Assembly: GCA_037074765.1 (NCBI GenBank)
Contig: JBAMDO010000569.1
Location: 186,001-250,000, forward strand
DNA: 64,000 bases
Direction: 5' to 3'
Source of the DNA: Mansonella perstans
Taxonomy: Eukaryota; Nematoda; Chromadorea; Rhabditida; Onchocercidae
Shown here: positions 50,215 to 62,600 of the stretch, in pieces
Position numbering within the stretch: the first letter of the stretch is position 1
How the letters are laid out: every line of letters begins with the position of its first letter
The notes under the pieces: generated by a model
The model's database searches: none
What the model was told of the DNA's origin: nothing
The model's input: only the letters and a program-made list of their open reading frames with translations
Made by a program: the position numbers and the translations under genes

Positions 50215-53200
50215 TTACATTGCAAAAAACTGCCGTTCAACATCAGCTGCCATATCGTCATCACCTGATTCCGACTCAGCGGAAAACGATGATTTCTCAG
50301 ATTCATTCTCCTCGTCCTTTTCCAGGGCCTGTTTCTTGGTGGATGAAGCATTACCTTCGTCATTGTTTCCTTCAGATCTTCGTTTCACATCTTCTCTTGA
50401 GTATAAACTCTTCACTGATTTTTTTTCCAGGTTTTCTTCATCATTGTCGGAGACATCCTCAGATAATGCTTCATCAACCTAAGATGTCAGAAAAAATAGT
50501 CTACAAAATATAATATTTATTGATATTAAGCAGTAGTTGAAAACAATAAAAAGTTTTATATTGTCAAAGTCTGCGTCATATGAAACAAAAAGCCTACTTC
50601 ATCAGTCATAAGCGACAAGGCTTCTTTACCAAGTGTAGGTAACTTTGAGATTTCATCAACGAAAATAGTACCACCCTGAAGCTTTTCCGCGCTTCGTGCT
50701 TCATCTTTCAACAATTCAAATTCTTTTTCATCTGCCTAAAAATATAAATAATAGCTTAGGTAAATGAAATTCAGTTCTTTTTTTCAAAAAAATTCTATCC
50801 ACTTTTCAAATAGAAAAAATAATTATAACTGATAAAACTGAAAATAATCGTTTCCTATAAGAAGTTTTGCCATAATAGTATATAACGAGCTATCACACCA
50901 ATAAGGCGAAATGACTGAATGTTTGTAGAAATGATTGGAATCCAAACATAAATTTGCATTTTAATAAACTGAATATACTACTGAACCTTTTCCCATCTTT
51001 CGACACAGGTAAATAACCACTTAGGATTCACTATATATACATTTGGTAACTTGTGCGCCTCATGAACTTTTCTAAAAAAATGTGTATATTTATATGACTG
51101 TCAAAAGTATTTTCATATAAATAATAAAATTCTAAAACTCCAAGAAAATGAAAACTGAAATTCGGAAATTTACAAAAAATTGACATAAATTTATGAAAAA
51201 CTGCGTACCGTAGCTCAAAAACATTATTTTTTTCAATTTACAATTTGAAAACCCAAACATTCAAGTACACATGTTTATATTTTCAAGAATAAACGAAAAC
51301 AAATAAAGTCAAATTAAACTAAAAAGTGCACTAACGTTGTACCCCATCGAGTCGCAATTACGTGAGTCGTAGAATTACTCACGCTATTCGTAACAACCGC
51401 ACCAAACTGTACACATAAACGGTATGCTTCTGTTTTCTTAATATCAACACCAACGGCTACAATGCCACTGAGAACTATCGAACAGTCACGTAAAACTTGT
51501 TTTCGAAGGTATGATATTATTCCTTTCAAATCCTTAAATTCCCATTATATCTCTATGCTAAAAAATCTCATTTGACACATGGCAGAATGAGAAATCTCGG
51601 CGCTTTTATGTTTTTCATTTATTCTTATGCCACTTACTAATGGGACATATTTATAAGATCGAATATATATATAATCAATGACCTATATAAAGGAAAAATT
51701 CAAGTCCTCAATCACCTATATTTATATATAAATAAAAATTTGTTAAACGTACCGGAAAACGGTTCACTTTTGTATTGTCAAATAACTCATAAAAAGCACT
51801 GTGTATTTTGGTGAGGACGACTGCAACATATTCTAGTGTTTCGTCATCTTCCGATTCCATATCCTGCTCTGCATAACTACTGGAAACAATCGGTTCACCT
51901 TTCTCGTGTCTTGGAGCATTGATATCCCCAATTTCTTTAAAGAATCGATATGGTTTCACCTATAATGAAGTCCGAACTATAGTCATTTTAAACTTATGCA
52001 TGCATATTAAAACCAATGCATTTATAATTAGGAAGTTTGTCAAGTTCTCAATCACCTGAATAAGAGCATCTGAGTATTGCCAAACATCAGGTCTATCATC
52101 AATCATCACAATCATATGATCACCACATGGAAATAGTGCTTGCATATTTCGTGTTTTATACATCGCACAAAACAATTCATCGCGTGATAATATTCCTTCA
52201 ATATTATTTTAAACATATTTCTCAGTAAATTTCTAATTTTTTGGCATGAAAAACTTTTAAAAACAAGAACACAATTAATTACCTTTTCAGAAAAAAAATC
52301 TAATAAATAATAGCAAATTTATGCACAAATAGTAACTTTCAAAAGGAACGATAATAATATTTGTTTATTGCAAAATAGTTTAGTCTTTGCCCCGCTCTCT
52401 TTCACCCCACACAATTCAGGAAGTATTTGAGAAAAAGATTTTCTGGAAACTGTTAAGCAAATTAAATAAGCTATATAATCCACAAACAATATTGCTATCT
52501 AGAATTAATAGAAGTATAAATAACTAACTGTGACCGAAATATATCTTATCAGGATCTAAAAACTCGGCGATACGATGCGCATATTGTCTTTCTCCGTAGC
52601 TGATTATATGCATTTCATACAGTTCAGCCATGCGTCGCAAAAATTCGCGTGCATATGGACGAATCTTGGTGTAAAAATCAGTCCCTTTCAATTTATAATG
52701 TAATACATCCTGAAAAAAAAATCCACGGAAATACTCACACATAATAACAACACTACTTGCATACAAGTAAACATCAAATAAATTTTCCGTTAAATATTTG
52801 TTCTTATTTCTCCGTTTGGAAATAATTTCTTCCGACAGTAATAGAGTAATTTGCCTGAAATTAAGTTTTCTGTTTGATAATTAATCTCAAGCTAACTGCT
52901 ATATGGCAAAAAAAGAAACTTGGAAACCATTAAAATATATCTTCAAAATCAATTTGAAATTGATTACCGTATCTTTGTCCATTTTAAACGTATGATTGGT
53001 TGTATGTATGAGAGTTTGGTCCAAATCAACTAACAGCACTAATTTATGTGCTTTTAAAAGCAATTCACGATCTCGATTGCCTATCTTTCGGGCTAGCTAA
53101 AATTACATTTAAGTACAACATCTTATAAAAAATGCAACAGATTTCATCGTAGAGCAACCACTTTTCAACATTTATTTAAATGAGAAATTTAGAATGAACC

Positions 53201-54278
53201 TCATCAGAGACGATTAGTTCAGGAACATGATGTATCATTGATACGTTAGCAGTACTAGCTTCCGTCAAATCTCCAGAATTTCCTTGCTTACTGTAAACAC
53301 ACTTTTTGAATAGCGCATTTTTTCAAGCATTCAAAAAAACATACACATAGATACATAATTTATTACATAAAACCAGCAACATTACGTGGAGAAATTTCTT
53401 CAAAAAAGAATAAGGTATTTACTAACTGATAGAAATCAAACAAACCCTCTTAAATCCTTGCCACACGATGCGCACATATCTTTGATAACAATTGCATGAC
53501 TACAAGCTCGTAGATTGGCAACAATCATACCTTTTTTTAATATCTGCAAAAAAAGAAATTTCCAAAGTTGAATGTAATTTTTGCAAGACGTTTCATACTA
53601 TTAACATTTCTTATTTACCCACTAATTCTCTGAAAAATTCAAGTGCAATTTTAAATAAAGCAATAATTTACGTACAATCCGTCCAGTTTGGAAATAAGAA
53701 CTTATCCAACTTATGAGAAGTGAACTTACATTCCTGCTATATCCTACTGATTTTATCGTTACAGATAACAACGAAAGCAATACCTTAATACAATAAACAC
53801 CACAGATGGAAACTAAAAGATGGAATAAATTACTTACTTAATCTTTTTTACAATCATTATTAAATGATGCAGTTTTAATACTTTTCCGATTCAAATTTGA
53901 TTAAATCAAAAAAAAAAAAAAAAAAAATATTTATGTGTGAGTAAAAATGCAAGTACAAGTTAAGATTCACCGTATACAAATGACCTTAAATGCTTCTTAA
54001 ATATTAACTTTTAAAGAGAACGCATAAATATATATGCAAATGAGTTCCAAAAAAAAAAAAAAAAAAAAAAACATCGAACTTACTTTTCCTTTTTCAATTG
54101 TAGTATCAATGGTAACGACACCGGATAGAGAAGTCTTTAATGATTTTTTTTCACCACTTTTGCTATCATAGATGAGAAGAACAGCATCAGCATTTACGTA
54201 AGCACCATCGGTAACTTTCCAATTAACTAATTCACCTTCCTCGTCATCGTCAAATATTATATCCGTTTTACCTTCCAT
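50215..54278 (-). CDS. fcp-1: FCP1/CTDP1, RNA polymerase II CTD phosphatase
   Basis: Eleven exons (54278-54084, 53543-53446, 53290-53200, 53096-52968, 52709-52535, 52195-52056, 51959-51753, 51532-51336, 51071-50987, 50735-50598, 50478-50215) encode 572 residues. An N-terminal biotinyl-like segment with CSHAIVIKDMCASCGKDLRG is the FCP1 signature. The catalytic FCPH domain has DLDQT (about 152-156, first Asp the nucleophile), IRPYAREFLRRMAELYEMHI and MIDDRPDVW (about 262). A BRCT domain at about 346-445 includes LRDCSIVLSGIVAVGVD and NVYIVNPKWLFTCVERW. The acidic tail DDDMAADVERQFFAM suits TFIIF binding. FCP1 removes phosphate from the CTD, mainly Ser2, and recycles polymerase. Complete and divergent from mtx-1. 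Confidence 0.95.
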
Positions 54279-56060
54279 ATTTGCAATGATACTAAAAGAA
54301 ATACTAAGTAATTTTTAATTTGACTAAATTTATGAACACATTCCACGTAAAATACATATATCTTAACATATTCCACGTAACATACATATACCTTAACACA
54401 TTCCATTCTCCTCATCACATAACATACATATATGCACGTATAACTTACACCTACACGTAAACATAAGTAAATATGAAAGATGAAAATGAACGTAATGGTA
54501 AATGATTTGTATACTGAAAGAAAAGTGATTGAGTAAAATAAAGCAGTTTACACGTACATCAATTAAAATTAAATAAAGTAGTTTATACGTACATTAATTA
54601 AAATTAAATAAAGTAGTTTACACGTACATTAATTAAAATTAAATGAAGTAGTTTACACGTACATTAATTAAAATTACAACGAAGTTCTAATTAACGCAAA
54701 CTGTTTCACCGCAATGTTTACAGAATATTCGTAAGAAATTTTCATTGTTTTAGAAGTTAGTAAAGAAATAATTTAATAAACGAACACTTTAGGAGAAAAT
54801 AAAATTAAACTTATTTTTTCTCACGTAGGAAAATTAATTACTTGGGAATTTATCACAAAATTATCATTTTATCATTTTAATGTTAAACAAAGTGATCTTA
54901 AAAATTTTTCATCAATCAACAATGGAACTATCATATCAACTCAATAGGAATGGTTGAATAGCCCAGCCGTCATTGTGGAAGAAAGAGGCATAAAATTTGA
55001 ATTATTTTGAATACGGTGAATAGAGTAGTACAATTAAAGTACACAAAAAAGTAGTTTTGATAATAAATAGCTATGAATCATCGAGATTTAGGATATGTCA
55101 AAAATTACTTCTACTTATTTTGATCCATTCCATTAGATTTCAGCTCAATTATATATCATCATCTATTGGATTTATTGGATACTATAAATTCAACATAACT
55201 ACTAAAATTAGTGTTGTAAGTGAAATGCTACGTGCATAATCATCGCATATTTTCAACATATCCAATCATATATACACTACTGTTGTCGGAATATTCATAT
55301 ATATTTAAATATGGGAGAAAATCTAAAATGAAAGAAGCCACGTTGAATGGATCTTTTGTTGTAAATAACTGAATAAACTTCCGAGTTCACGCAGTAATAA
55401 ATTAACTATACGAAAGGTTACGCTACTTCACTACATTACATTATGCGGAAGTCTACCTCCTATCATACCTTAGTTACATATCCGAGAGAAACTTCATAAA
55501 AACAAAAAGTGAAATGAAGAAAATAAAAGTTTCAATTTAAAATTTTTCGCAAGTCGGACATGATCCCACTATTGGACATACGGGATTTACAGGTTTGTGT
55601 ATTTGTAAAGAAGTCGTAAATTATTCGAAAGAATTACATACTGTTCCATTTGATTATATGTTACTGTTCATTAATGGTCACTCTCCAATGGTCACTCACC
55701 AATGGTCACTCCAAACTATCCTTCTGCTCTAAGATTCTCCATCTCTTTCTATTCATTCTTCTCTATCGTAACATCTTTATTTCTTATTTCAAATTCCTCT
55801 CCATTGAATTATTTAATACATAAAGTGAAGCATTATTGAAATTTGAAAGAAAAATATGGTGTAAATTTTAAAAAATGTTTACTTTACTAAAATGTAAAAT
55901 TAAATTAAATTTATTTTACCGAAAAATAAATTCCATTTAAATTTGCATTAAAAATTGTTAATCTAAAGCGAAAAAAAATTGAATGATCAGCAATCGCTTT
56001 CATTGAGCTCTTTCAGATCATTTCTTTACAAAAATCTGAGATTAATTTTATTGAGGTGAC
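54279..56060. promoter_or_regulatory. Divergent region, fcp-1 and mtx-1
   Basis: 1.78 kb between outward-facing starts, AT-rich. It contains imperfect CATTCCACGTAA...ACATATA repeats (about 54338-54440) and a 35-bp x4 array. No gene is seen. Confidence 0.5.
54540..54680. repeat. Four 35-bp tandem repeats
   Basis: Units share AAGTAGTTTACACGTACATT followed by AATTAAAATTAAAT, with a few substitutions (GCAG, TATACG, CATCAA) and a degenerate end. They lie about 260 bp upstream of the fcp-1 start. Each unit has an ACGT core. Confidence 0.9.
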
Positions 56061-56938
56061 ATGGAATTACATATATGGCCATCTGATTTTGGATTACCTT
56101 CGATAAATTCTCGTTGTCTTCAGTTTATGGTAACGATTTGTATGTTCTCTTAAAAATAGGCTAATTTTAGTCTAAAATTTAAATTTCAAATTCAAAATGA
56201 AAATTAAAATTCGGAGATTTTTGCTCTCCTTTTTACCTTCTTTTTCTTTTCTCTTTAAAAAAAAAACAGGAAAATTGGAAGTTTGATATTTTTAACAGGC
56301 ATGTGCCAAATTTTGTGCAGCACCGGTATCCGTGATTCCTGGATGGTCACCATGGAAAAGTCAAAATGGTGGGTTAAATTTTGCTGAATTAATTTGTTTT
56401 ACTCATTTCGGAAGAGATGAAAATTAATTTGAAGTTGACTTACAATTGATTGAATATTGTTTTAGGCGAGTATCCGATGTTTGTTGATCGAAGTAATATG
56501 ATCGAGAAAATATATGATTTCGATAAATTTGCTGATATGTTAAGAAAAAGTGGCCAGGTATAAGCGTAATAGTGATGGTTTTTTTCAGTAAATTAAATCA
56601 TTTTTTTTGATTTTAAATTTATAAATATTAATATCGAATATCTTTTTATGGTTTTGAGATTTTGACAAGAAATCTTTTTACATTCTACTATATACTGGTA
56701 TCGATATCTGTTCTAGCGCAGAAAACAAAGATATCATTCTTCAGTACAACATCAGCACAAATTCCATAATGTTGGGCAACTACCGTGAATGACAGTTATT
56801 GATAAATGAGCAATATATTGTTGACAAGAAATTAATCGATCGAGACATTACACATATACCCGCAAATATACATAAATACATATGCACACACACATATACA
56901 CACACATACACACATACACACACACACACACACACATA

Positions 56939-57007
<69 letters not shown>

Positions 57008-58593
57008 ACACACATATATATAACACACATGTACAGAGATACGCCTTTTGTCGGATACTTGATACTTGTTAGAAGTGAAGCTACCGTAAAAATATGAAAA
57101 TTGAATTGGAAAAATTTCATTTAGTATTTGAGAAATAAATAAATAAACGGTTTCAGGAAGTTGTATTGGATGCGGAATTAAGAGCGAGTGAGAAATGTGA
57201 ATTTGAAGCATATTCAAGTTTAATGCATCGAAATTTTTATCCTGCTGAAGTATGAACATTTTCATCGCTTAATGTTTTTGTGTTAATGTACTTAATAGAT
57301 TATTGTATATCTATTTTAATTATTTAAAATCAAAATTATTATTTGAAAAATTTTGTTTTGATTTTAAGCAGCATGTTTTGATGATGTGCTAAAAAAATTT
57401 TTGAATTGTATCTTTTCAATTACAATTTCTTATTTCAGTTACAATTTCTCTGGCTTGATCCTTATAATTATTCGGCAGTAACGCAGCATTGGTATTCAAA
57501 GCAATTACCATTTGGTTATAATTTATATTACTTGGAGAAACGTCGCAGACATGCTCAAGCCTATGTTTCGGCTTGCGGCCGTAGTGAAAAGCAAATTATT
57601 CATGATGCTATAAATACGATCAATTTTGTAGAAGAGAGACTTGATAATAAAAAATACTTCTATGGCGACAAGTACGTAATATGTAATCTGTCATCTTAGT
57701 TCCACTGCCTGTACATAAGCAAAATGATATTTATTCTTTATTTATTCGACCTTTATTTGAAGATATATTTTATGTGTATGTTTAACGTTTTCTTTTCAGA
57801 CCAAGTTCCATTGATGCCTTGATTTTCGGGTATTTGGCGCCAATTCTAAAACTACCGCTTCCATCAGACCGATTGCAGCAACATATAATGAGCTCTCCAA
57901 ATGTTGTACGATTTATCGAATCTATTATTAGCATATATTTGCCACTCAGTGAAACCCAAATAAGGCAGCAAGCCCTTCTAAAGGTTATCGTTTGGCATGT
58001 TTCTCATGAATTGTTTTAAATGTATGGCATATTTCTCATGAATTGCTTTAGATGCTAATTATAAAAAAATGATCTTCAGGATAAATGGAACAACCGACGA
58101 CGTCGCGCACAAAAAGAAGCAGGACAGGTGAATTTGCGGCAAACTGTTGCGAAGGAACAGCAATCATCAGTGAGTTTACAAATATCCAAGTAGCAAATAC
58201 AGAAAAAGGACAAAGTATACCGTTTTTTATGAAAATTACGTAGTAAATTGAAGGAAATGATGAGACGATTGAACCTATTTTTGTTCTATTTTTAGCCTTC
58301 TGATGGCTTTAAATACCATTCGAAACTTAAAGGTAAATTTAACGTAGTAAATCGTAATCTATTCGTCTGTGTTTCTATGGAAGATGAAAGGATGAGAAAA
58401 TTTGTTCAACTAAAAGATTGTGTGATTGTTTGCGAGTTTTACAACATAAGATTGTTTGCTGTTACAGGGTCCGGTGGCTGAAACGATCTTCTTTGCTGTA
58501 GGCGCATTAACGTTATCGGTGCTCTTTGCTGTGCATTGTGGATTAGTAACATTTGGTGTGGTGGAAGAAGAACCGCAAATCGAAATGCTTTAA
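56061..58593 (+). CDS. mtx-1: Metaxin-1 homologue, mitochondrial outer-membrane import/SAM component
   Basis: Nine exons (56061-56129, 56299-56368, 56466-56557, 57157-57249, 57439-57671, 57800-57983, 58080-58169, 58296-58343, 58468-58593) give 334 residues. The thioredoxin/GST-like N-terminus MELHIWPSDFGLPSIN with AKFCAAPVSV and NGGEYPMFVD, and the GST_C part YVSACGRSEKQIIHDAINTI, YFYGDKPSSIDALIFGYLAP and LPSDRLQQHIMSSPNVVRFI are typical metaxin. The C-terminal anchor runs from about 299 to 320 (FFAVGALTLSVLFAVHCGL). Metaxins work with SAM50 in beta-barrel assembly and link mitochondria to motors in C. elegans. Exon 8 must end at 58343 (donor GTAGTA); the stronger-looking GTAAAT at 58333 would give an early stop. 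A CA microsatellite lies in intron 3. Confidence 0.9.
56884..57024. repeat. CA microsatellite in mtx-1 intron 3
   Basis: About 140 bp of (CA)n with scattered TACA interruptions, including one uninterrupted run of roughly 55 bp. It is polymorphism-prone and generates false ORFs on both strands. Confidence 0.97.
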
Positions 58594-59626
58594 AATTGTT
58601 TTTATTCTTGAGATTTTTCCTTGCGCAATCTTTAGCCGAACGCAATAACGCGTTATATGAGTTTATAAAGTTTATGCATTACCATAAGGAATTTCTCTTC
58701 TGTTTTATATTTCGTAGACTTTTTTTTTTTCGATTGTCCTATTTTGATTATAAAACTAATGATCTGATCCGTCAGTAGTTGAAGGATCGTTCATTGTACA
58801 GTGGCTGTTGATAGATGATATTAAAAATTTTAAGACGTTACCATATTCGCAACACTTCCGAAATAACAAGAAATGTTTTTTTATTTAAAAAACAAATTGT
58901 TTGTGTCCTTACACAAAAACATCGATTCAATGGGGATGGTAAATTGTTGTATCATATTAGGAAGTAATTAAGTGTTTTAAAAGCGTAAAAAAACTCTTCA
59001 TAAGAATTTCAACACTTTAAATAGACTATCGTTATAAAATGAATTTAAAAAGAACTTGTATTTGGAGAAAAAAAATCTTATCCGCTTTTTTCCTTTCTTT
59101 TTTTTTTTTCATCTATTACAGTTTCAGCTTTTAAGTAGGCTAACATCATGAAATAAATTTAAAAAGAATTTGTATTTGAAAGAAAAGACACGTTATGTTT
59201 CTTTCCCAATTCTGCCACATAAAGTTCACTAATCAAATAATTCCACCAGGGACTATAATCAGCAAACTTCTTTGCTAATCTTTCAAATAGAATATGACCA
59301 TACTTTCAAATTATTTTATAAAATACAGTCGATGAAAAGGAATAGAACGACGGTATTAATGTGGCATACATCGTAATATCAGAAAACTGTCGATGAGATC
59401 ATAAATTCGTTGATCAACAGGCAATTTAGTAGGCGTGGCATACGACATTACGGGAAAGACTAGTCGATCCATCAATTCAATCATGCATCCAGTCTGCCAT
59501 CAGTCCGTGCATCCGACGCAATCGAATGAATGCAGGATTGGATCGTGGAGTCTTCCTTTCGTCAGTTGGTCGTTGTAGTTATTGTACCGAAAAATTCGTG
59601 TTTTTCAACCCTGTTAAAAGAAAAAA
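58594..59626. other. Intergenic region, mtx-1 to Dispatched-like gene
   Basis: About 1 kb holding the mtx-1 3' UTR and the upstream flank of the next plus-strand gene. 59460-59560 is GC-richer with CATCCATC/ATCCAGTC-like short repeats. No gene recognised. Confidence 0.5.
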
Positions 59627-62600
59627 ATGAAGGACAGGGCTGATAAGGGCAATATTTTACATAATTTACTATCCTGCTATTCTACATTTCTATTCAATTA
59701 TCCGGGTATTATTATACTTGTAATATCAGTTGTAACCACAGTCTTACCTGTAACTGTATTATTCTTCAATCCTTTAAAAATTAACCAAAATCCTGAAACA
59801 GTAAGTTTCATTCTTACTTTTATTCTTTTTCTTTTTGAATTTTTTTATTCATATTTGAATGATTCAACTACAAAAGAAATGTTTGATTTTGTTTTTTTTT
59901 CCGGTAAATCATTCCTTCTTACTTCCATTCATCAATTCCAGTCTTTTTTAATATTTTATTTAAGCAGCTCTTGCTCACACTTCGCTTTACTTTTGCCTTT
60001 ACATTTGGTTTACATTTAAAATTACATAAAAAAGTGCTCATTTTAGGTGGCATTTGTGACACGAGAAAAAGAAACTTGTTATGATATTTAAAATTTTGTA
60101 GAGAAAAATTGCTGATGCCTGAAATGATTCGTTTTCAAATGGGCTGAAAAAGAATGTGCTTTAAAAGTGAAATAATTAATTTGTAAAAACCAAAGTGTCA
60201 GGAAATTTTAAATGCTTTTTTCAAGGATTTCTAGAATACAAAATGTTTGAAATAAAACATTCCTCATCCATTGCATTGCATTGATTGTTAAATTTGAGAA
60301 GATTAGTTCATTCGTAGTTATCATTCCGGAACTTTACCGACAGTCATTAATTAAAAGAATATTTAGGAATGAATTCATGCATATAATTCAACCTAAATAG
60401 AATCACCGCATAATAATGGTTTTAAACTTAAATTTATATTTCAACATTATTTTTTGGAAAGAAATGTATTAAATGCGTCAGCGTATTTCGTGATACTTAT
60501 CTGTTAAAATTGGATTGAATTTGCTAAAGGTATCATTTAGAAGAAAAAAATAAGAAAAGTGTATGCAAATGTGACGGTGCATTCTTGTATTCGCCACTTC
60601 AAAAAATCGAAAGTGAAATTGGATCCACGTATTAAGTAGGTGTCTGATTATTAGAATTTTATATTTCGATTGAAATGAAAGGACCTCTTATAGTGAATGT
60701 TTCCTGTCTTTACCTGATATTCATGGGAAAAGAGGGAGGAGAAAAAGTGTTTCAATTTAACTGCATTGAAACATCTCATCTTTCTTCAATGAATTTGAAT
60801 ACTTCAGTTAATTTCAAATATTTTTTCAGGAAACTCTAATAATCGGAAATAAGCAACTGAAATTCATAATTATATGTTATTTTAGATTAAAATATCTCTT
60901 CATTTTTTTCTTTCCGAATTTTTGCGAATATTTTCTTAAAATTAAAATGCAAATAATGGAAATTAAGAAAATAAGTGACTTGCTATGATCTGTTCATGTT
61001 GGCTTCCAGGATATTTATCCGGGCAACGGAATTTACTTATGTTAATAATACATTTTCTTCCTTTAATGAATGGAATGTTATTATCATAACTTCTTTACGC
61101 CTAATTCTTCTCTTACTCAAAACTTTTCTTAGCTCCAGCTAAAAAAATGTATGGAAAAGACAGCGGAAGTGCCTTTTCCGTACATTTTTTGACCTTGGCT
61201 TGAAATTCAACGTTTCTCTCCATATTTGAAGTGAACTATTTTAACGGAAAGAGTTTGTTAAATAATTGTTGGACAGTTGGAATTATTTCATTGTATTTTA
61301 ATTTAAGAAAATGGATTTGAAAACCAGGAGCATTCAGTATTACTTCTTAATAATAACATGCAAATATTTTAACAAGTATTTGTGTGAACACACTTAAAAG
61401 CGCCCTTATTCATACTGTAATAAAAAAAAATAAACTGGGTTGAAATGAGGTTAAATATAAAAGTTTTCTGAAAAATATTATAGTATTATTGAAAAATTAA
61501 TTACGAATTACTCAATCTTTCTTTAGAAATAATCGTTTTGGAATGGATTGGTGGAAGTAATCAAAAGTTTTTATGTCCAGAAATAATTTCTGATATAAAT
61601 TCCATCCATTCAAACCATTTTCATTACATCATCCAACTAGAAGCCATTAAAGAAGGTAAACATATCGACTAATGGAAGATATCCTCTTTTCAGGGTTTCG
61701 ACACACGAGATACAGAATATTCAGGGCCAAGACTAACGTGGGACACAATGGCATGGGATTTGCGAATGGGTAATCGAGTTGTCCTATCAAGCCCGACAAC
61801 AGAAGGGAAAAATCGTTCCAAGCGTTCTTGGGCTGATGAATTGTTGAATACTTTCGGTCAAGTTGCATGCTATGAAGCGACTATTCCAGGAAGTATGCTT
61901 TGTCTTTCTTCCTGCTTTTAGGCAAAAAAATTGTATTCGCAAAATTAATTTCGGGAAATTAAGCTTTAGCAAGCATTAGGCTAAAATTAAGCTAGTCATA
62001 ATGAATTAATGAGTTTTTGTTTTCATAAGGCAATAAATAAAAGCGTTATTAGTAAGCAAGACTAGCTGATCAGTCAGCAATTTCTATGTCTTCCCGTTTT
62101 TTAACTTTTTTTATTATTATTTTTTTTTATTATTTAGCTTATTTTAAACTTTTGGGAATGCCCTACGTAAATACATCAATTTCATGAAAGCTAACAGAAA
62201 AAAACTGCTTTCAATTTGCTATCAAACAAAAAGTATAAGTAAAGGAGTGATATTTCTTTCCAAAGAGCTAAAGTCCTTTCAGTTCTTAGAATTCTTTTTT
62301 AAAATTTTTGCACTCGAATAAGAACTTTGTCAAAATGAACCATTTCTGAAGATAGATGAATTAAATGAAAAATTTTTGCAAATTCCAGGTGTATTATTTT
62401 CAGACTTGGTTAGTGGCATTTAATTTTTGACCTAGATTTAGAACTAAATTACTCTGTGGATATGAAAAAAAAATTAATTTTATCCAACGATGATTTTACT
62501 TTTCCCACCAATTAACTAGAAATCAGAATTTGATTCAAAATTTTTCACATCAACAACATTTCCAGTGGATCATTTGACACAATTCGTCGTGGAAGTGGCC

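Noticed and set aside
56780..57265. Long Cys/Val and Thr/His ORFs on both strands
   Set aside because: They are translations of the CA microsatellite inside mtx-1 intron 3.
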